From contig LSRX01000815.1 in assembly GCA_001939145.1 (NCBI GenBank), positions 260,278-324,277 of the forward strand: a stretch of 64,000 nucleotides of DNA. The letters run 5' to 3'. Below are positions 59,400-64,000 of this stretch, one piece after another. Every line of letters begins with the position of its first letter. Position 1 is the stretch's first letter. The position numbers were made by a program, and so were the translations under genes. The stretch comes from Symbiodinium microadriaticum. Lineage: Eukaryota > Sar > Dinophyceae > Suessiales > Symbiodiniaceae. The notes beneath the pieces are model-generated. The model was given only the letters and a program-made list of their open reading frames with translations. It searched no databases and had not been told where the DNA came from.

Positions 59400-61120
59400 A
59401 CGTGCGGATTGCAACAAATGATCTCATGCAGTACTGCAGGGGAGGCTCCAGCGAGAAGAGCAGGAATGCTGTGTCAAAGGTTGGTTGCTTCATGTATACC
59501 AGTCTCGCGATTTTAAATGTTATGTACTGTAGTATTTACTGTTCTTATTGAAAAGCTGCCAGTACCGTGTTGTTTGTCTTGTCAATTAAGACTGACTTTC
59601 GGAAGGCAAGTCTGAAACTTGAAGCCACCCTGCATCACCTTGCTATGTGCTGACAGACACCAATGGTACATGTAGGGTTTTCGAACTGAACATCTACATG
59701 TGCAATGTGTAACGTCTGCCCATCTGCAAGCCCCTAAACTCTAATGACGCCTAACCCTAAACCCTAAACCCTAAACCCTGGCTACCGTTGCCGCTGGGTC
59801 CAGGCACCCTCACGATCTGCCCTCCGGGGCCGATCATCGCACTGACCTCCGATGGGTTTTGGGTTTAGGGCTTCGGGTTAGTGTTTAGGGTTCAGGGTTC
59901 ACGATTTAGGGTTGGATGCGAACTGCATTTCTTTGGCTTCGGGGCTTCGGGGTTTCGGGGGCTGCGAACCCATACAGGTTTGGAGGTTCGGGGATGATGG
60001 GCCCAATCTAGGGTGTGGGGATTTCAATCTTGAGGCACTGGCATACTGCTGCAATTCTGAGTTCTCCCATCTGCTTTCTGCGCTGCTCTCTGCCCTACAT
60101 CACGCCATGTCTCTTTCCAATCCTCTCTTTCTCTTCCATCTGCGAGGTAAACTCAGGAGCTCTGCCAAATGGCCCTCGGATTGGCCTCGGGCAAGAGCCC
60201 TTTCAAGACGAGTACATACATCAAAAGAACAGCTAACAATTCGGAAAAGGGTTTGGGGTCTGCCAAAAGACCCCTGACCATCGCACGCTGACGTTTTCAT
60301 CGCGAGAAGCACAAGGGCCTTCTGCGGCGGCAACTCGCAAGTGACCTCGTACCTGGGTGCAACTTCTATTGTACAGAGCTACAGCCCATCAGGAGCAGCA
60401 ACGGGACGCAGCTTGCTTGACGGATCTCTGGATCACCTTCCAACTTAGAGACATGCCTGTAATCGCCATGGAACTTTGACGAAGCACTTCTGATCAAGAC
60501 CACCAAACATCAGCCGTGATGCTCGTAGTCGACGGCACCCGGCTGCATTCCGCTGAGGGCCGATGCCAGCATCTAGCATCATAGAAAGATCTTGGGGTAC
60601 ACTTACAAGTTCGAAATCCGAGTCCAAAACCCTCTTGGATAGCAGCACGACCGAAGTCCAAAGGGAGAGTGCCCACATGATTCGACTACGGCAGCAAGGG
60701 CCTTCCCATAGTTACGCAGAACTGAGGTTCGAAGCTTTGATGCATCTTCATGAGCCTTTCTGTTATTGCAGTTTACTGGTGGAAGGCCTCATCTTGACAC
60801 TAATCCAGGGTGCAACATCTGAAAACAAAGCTCTTGGATCAAACAGAAGTTGTCCCCGTGCACCGCCGTAAACCCAAAACTCAAAAAGGAGTCAGAGAAA
60901 ATCAGGGACACTGATGCAGACCTTAGAACCTCTGAGCGGGGTAATCCTAATTGCAAGAACCGCTCGATAAAGTCGCTCGGCTGGTTGGCCTCCAGAGGCC
61001 CGGGTGCTGGCAGGTGTGCCCTCGTGGCTGTAAAGCGGCCTTCTCGGCAGTTCGTGAGGCGTAGGGGGAATTGCTATTTCGCGCAGGCTGTTCTGTCTGC
61101 AGGCATGCGGGCCTAGGGTG
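59400..61120. other. No supportable gene
   Basis: Has the inverted telomere-like tracts. A plus-strand frame at 60563-60871 (MPASSIIERSWGTLTSSKSE) and a minus-strand one at 60100-60333 are unidentified. Confidence 0.35.
59751..59915. repeat. Telomere-like tracts in both orientations
   Basis: CCCTAAA heptads at 59754-59779 and degenerate TTTAGGG units at 59855-59915, about 75 bases apart and inverted with respect to each other. Confidence 0.7.
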
Positions 61121-61179
61121 TAGGTTCAGGACTAGGTACATATGCGTGTGTAAAACGATGGACATATGTAGGTGCACAT

Positions 61180-61188
61180 GTGTGTGTG

Positions 61189-61262
<74 letters not shown>

Positions 61263-62275
61263 CATGCATGCATGTATGTATGCATGCTGTATGTGTGCAT
61301 GTACGTGTGTATGTATGTATGTATGTATGTATGTATGTACGTATGTATGTATGTATGTATGTATGTATGGGTGTATGTGTGTATGTGTATGTATGTATGT
61401 GTATGTATGTGTGTGTGTGTGTATGTGTGTGTATGTGTGTGTATGTGTGTGTATGTGTGTGTATGTGTGTGNNNNNNNNNNNNNNNNNNNNNNNNNNNNN
61501 NNNNNNNNNNNNNNNNNNNNNNNNNNNNNNNNNNNNNNNNNNNNNNNNNNNNNNNNNNNNNNNNNNNNNNNNNNNNNNNNNNNNNNNNNNNNNNNNNNNN
61601 NNNNNNNNNNNNNNNNNNNNNNNNNNNNNNNNNNNNNNNNNNNNNNNNNNNNNNNNNNNNNNNNNNNNNNNNNNNNNNNNNNNNNNNNNNNNNNNNNNNN
61701 NNNNNNNNNNNNNNNNNNNNNNNNNNNNNNNNNNNNNNNNNNNNNNNNNNNNNNNNNNNNNNNNNNNNNNNNNNNNNNNNNNNNNNNNNNNNNNNNNNNN
61801 NNNNNNNNNNNNNNNNNNNNNNNNNNNNNNNNNNNNNNNNNNNNNNNNNNNNNNNNNNNNNNNNNNNNNAGGTAGGCAGGTAGGCAGGTAGGCAGGCAGG
61901 TAGGCAGGTAGGCAGGTAGGCAGGTAGGCAGGTAGGTAGGTAGGTAGGTAGGTAGATAGGCAGGTAGGTAGGTAGGTAGGTAGGTAGGTAGGTGGGTGGG
62001 TAGGTGGGTGGGTAGGTAGGTAGGTAGGTAGGTAGGTAGGTAAGTAGATATGTACGTATGCATACATGCCTGCATGCATGCATGCATGCATGCATGCATG
62101 TATGCATGCATGTATGCACATATACATGTTATATGTATATTTACTTATACATATATAGACACGAACACAAACACACACACACATACCCACACACACACAA
62201 CTATCTATCTATATATTCATATATATATATATATATACACATATATATATATATACACACACACACACCTCAAAA
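61180..62275. repeat. TATG, TGTG, AGGT and ATGC microsatellites around an assembly gap
   Basis: (GTATAT)n and (TATG)n run to 61471. Then 398 N (61472-61869), then (AGGTAGGC)n to 62040 and ATGC/CACA units. Different units on the two sides mean the gap hides a unit change or further sequence. Confidence 0.9.
61472..61869. other. Assembly gap, 398 N
   Basis: Unbroken run of N inside a microsatellite field; frames shown across it have no meaning. Confidence 0.99.
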
Positions 62276-62339
62276 TCATCCAGTCCCAATTCCCGTCATG
62301 TCCCATGGCACCTGGACTGCGACTCCGGGCGCCTCAGAG

Positions 62340-62530
62340 CATTCAGAGGGTTGCACCAGGATTCTAAAGGGTTGCTGCAAGGTGCTTGTTGGGTTTTGAT
62401 AGGGTTCCAAACTGCTTTTCAGGGTTGTATGAAGGTTCTACAGGGTTGTAGAAGGTTGCATAAGGGTTTCGAAGCTCTTGCGGGGTTTTGAGGGTTGTTT
62501 CAGGGTTTTGTAGGGTTCTATACGATTTAT
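62340..62530 (+). repeat. AGGGTT-rich degenerate array
   Basis: At least a dozen AGGGTT or AAGGTT cores spaced 8-20 bases apart. They give a repetitive minus-strand translation (NPETTLKTPQE) that is not a gene. Confidence 0.6.
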
Positions 62531-62840
62531 AGGGTCGTATGTCGTGGTAGGCTTGTGAACTCCTAAGCGCAAAACTCCGTAGACGCTCGAGCCCAGCCTG
62601 GACCCCGGCCTTTCCGAATCCCTGTGAGGCCCGGGCCACCGACCTGGTCCCAAGACGTGGCGCCCGGACCTTGATCTTCGAAGCAGGAAGGGCTCAGGCC
62701 TTTCTACCTTTGCACATTCTGTTATCTTATGCTATTCTATATTATGCTATAACACTATATTCTGTTGTGCTATATCTTACTATACTGTATTAAATACTGT
62801 ATTATCTCTTGCCAAAGGTTGGCCATTGTTCGGATAACCT

Positions 62841-63104
62841 TTAGCGGCAATGGGCAACTGCGTGGGGTAGCTGTTTGTCACGCGTGTCTGCCAAGCGAAT
62901 GGGGATCTCGCATGCCCTGTAGCCGGGCCAGAAGGCAATAATCTGCGAGCACCTCGTAAAAAAATCAAACGAAGTTGTTCCTGGCATGTCGACATGAAGG
63001 AACGGCATGCGTCTCGCACCTTCAACCGCATTGTTACGATCAAAGTCTAAAGTAGGTTGCAGATCACCGAGAAGTGTACTGGTGGCGCTTAACGGAGGCT
63101 TCAT
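62841..63104 (-). CDS. Small open frame of unknown function
   Basis: 87 codons from ATG (MKPPLSATSTLLGDLQPTLD) to stop, including FLHVDMPGTTSFDFF and PIRLADTRDKQLPHA. It looks more protein-like than its overlapping frame, but no motif or splice context supports it. It lies 0.4 kb downstream of the ammonium transporter stop. Confidence 0.2.
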   Translation of the reverse strand: MKPPLSATSTLLGDLQPTLDFDRNNAVEGARRMPFLHVDMPGTTSFDFFTRCSQIIAFWPGYRACEIPIRLADTRDKQLPHAVAHCR

Positions 63105-63535
63105 GCTTAACCGGTGACAAAGTCATACTCCAAAACTTTGTACTGCAATGCTGTTCGAAGACTTGGTCGGCAATCTGGCTCCAACATCTTTAAGAAATAA
63201 AGTGGATAACTCTTTGGTAGAGCCCTGTAGCAGAAGCATCTCCTGTAGAAGACACCACAGGAGGTCAAGACATCGAGACTTGGCGCAGCCCTCTGGCTGC
63301 TTGTGCAAATTTCAAAAATTGCAGTGAATTGGATGGGGGGGTGCAGCTCCACTGCGACACGGATGAAAGCAGAGCAGCCAAGTCAATCAGTGAATCCGTG
63401 GGTCAAGCGGCCTGACCAGGGGCTTCCTTCTACAAGCTGCATCCTTCATCCGCCAAAACTTTACGGGTGTTGTTGGCACCCTGTCCCCCCAATGCGGATG
63501 CAAGAGAACCGTCTATGTCTATGCCTTCAGACATT

Positions 63536-64000
63536 TCAAACCACCGAGTCGTCATCCGAACCTTTCTTGGGCTCTTGAATGTACTGACGGACAGGGCTGT
63601 GGTATGCCATCTCACCGTGCTCGGTGAGATCAAGTCCTCCAGTACCAATCGGCTTCAAAGGCATACAAAGGCTGATGGCCTTCAGCAGCACGAGCGTCAC
63701 AAGTACAGAGTAAACAGCCGCAAGTAGAGCCGCGACGAGCTGCTTTCCGACCTGCTCGATCCCGGCGGTCACCTGGCCCGGGTTCACGCAGTAGCTGGGG
63801 GCCGCCTCTAGAGCGCCACACTCTTCCGGATCCGCAAGCACCCCGAGCAAAACCGTGCCCATGAAGCCGCCCATACCATGGACGCCCCAGACATCCAAGG
63901 CATCGTCAAAGCCCAGCCGCTTCCGAAGCTCGCAGCACGCGTAGCAGAAGAAAGTGGCAACGATGCCGAGAATGAATGCACCCCAGGGCTGGATGAAGCC
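63536..64000 (-). CDS. Ammonium transporter (Amt/MEP family), C-terminal part, cut by window edge
   Basis: The last 154 codons of an Amt/MEP channel, which carries ammonium across a membrane. The frame is open to base 64000, so the 5' part lies outside. It reads GFIQPWGAFILGIVATFF (a transmembrane helix), then DDALDVWGVHGMGG. In bacterial AmtB the equivalent His of DVFGVHG is the second pore histidine, and it is kept here. A second hydrophobic segment (QLVAALLAAVYSVLVTLVLL) corresponds to the last helix. The cytosolic tail has GLDLTEHGEMAYH, the conserved C-terminal signature that governs gating in the family, and ends KKGSDDDSVV-stop. The seven acidic and serine-rich final residues could be a phosphorylation site (inference). 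No intron is seen in the visible part. An apparent start at 63898 is an internal TTG and is not the real start. Confidence 0.88.
   Translation of the reverse strand, partial: GFIQPWGAFILGIVATFFCYACCELRKRLGFDDALDVWGVHGMGGFMGTVLLGVLADPEECGALEAAPSYCVNPGQVTAGIEQVGKQLVAALLAAVYSVLVTLVLLKAISLCMPLKPIGTGGLDLTEHGEMAYHSPVRQYIQEPKKGSDDDSVV

Noticed and set aside
60947..62196. Frames of 230-390 codons across 61-62 kb
   Set aside because: They run through the 398-base N gap and flanking microsatellites.
1..64000. CRISPR arrays, tRNA or rRNA genes, operons, ribosome-binding sites
   Set aside because: None seen. The window is eukaryotic nuclear DNA; regular repeats are microsatellites without unique spacers.

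Overview
Nuclear DNA of a dinoflagellate, probably of the Symbiodiniaceae/Suessiales group (inference). Four things point there. Introns have GT, GC and GA donors, and the recognised ones nearly always end AG|G. Plant-type TTTAGGG heptads are scattered at internal positions. One gene belongs to a protein family I know only from dinoflagellate genomes. Simple-sequence DNA is abundant around genes made of very small exons. Most long open frames here are repeat translations, so genes were found by looking for conserved motifs and joining short exons across splice sites.

Five genes can be supported, all on the minus strand, consistent with a unidirectional gene array. (1) A UMP-CMP kinase (7973-12766, possible first exon at 13164-13190), with eleven identified exons of 23 to 89 nt. 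(2) A RING/IBR-type zinc-finger protein, one exon (41190-42095). (3) A seven-exon multi-pass membrane protein (47949-51470) whose C-terminal domain carries THxW, WVCAF..NQH and RAWCVAE motifs; I suggest this domain is TIR-like. (4) A small secreted cysteine-rich protein (57704-58222) with two copies of the cysteine spacing seen in violaxanthin de-epoxidase. (5) The C-terminal part of an Amt/MEP ammonium transporter, running off the right edge (63536-64000). Further short exons with good splice sites but no recognisable family lie at 14-18 kb, 20-21 kb, 27 kb, 30 kb, 32 kb (plus strand) and 47 kb.

Layout: 1-1.9 kb low-complexity DNA. 1.9-6.55 kb an AT-rich island with two diverged ~0.95 kb copies of a unit holding a decayed Pif1/Helitron-type helicase fragment and an array of a near-palindrome. 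6.55-13.2 kb the kinase gene and its 3' flank. 13-41 kb triplet-repeat tracts, scattered putative exons, two foldback elements and one dispersed repeat pair. 41-42.1 kb the RING gene. 42.7-46.9 kb triplet repeats and telomere-like tracts. 46.9-51.5 kb the membrane-protein gene. 51.5-57.6 kb long CTAT/CTGT and TATG microsatellites. 57.7-58.2 kb the secreted protein. 58.8-62.3 kb repeats and a 398-base assembly gap. 63.5-64 kb the transporter.

The five genes do not form a pathway. They cover nucleotide metabolism, probable ubiquitin ligation, a membrane receptor-like or signalling protein, a secreted or luminal protein and ammonium uptake. Family assignments come from memory of motifs; no database search was run.
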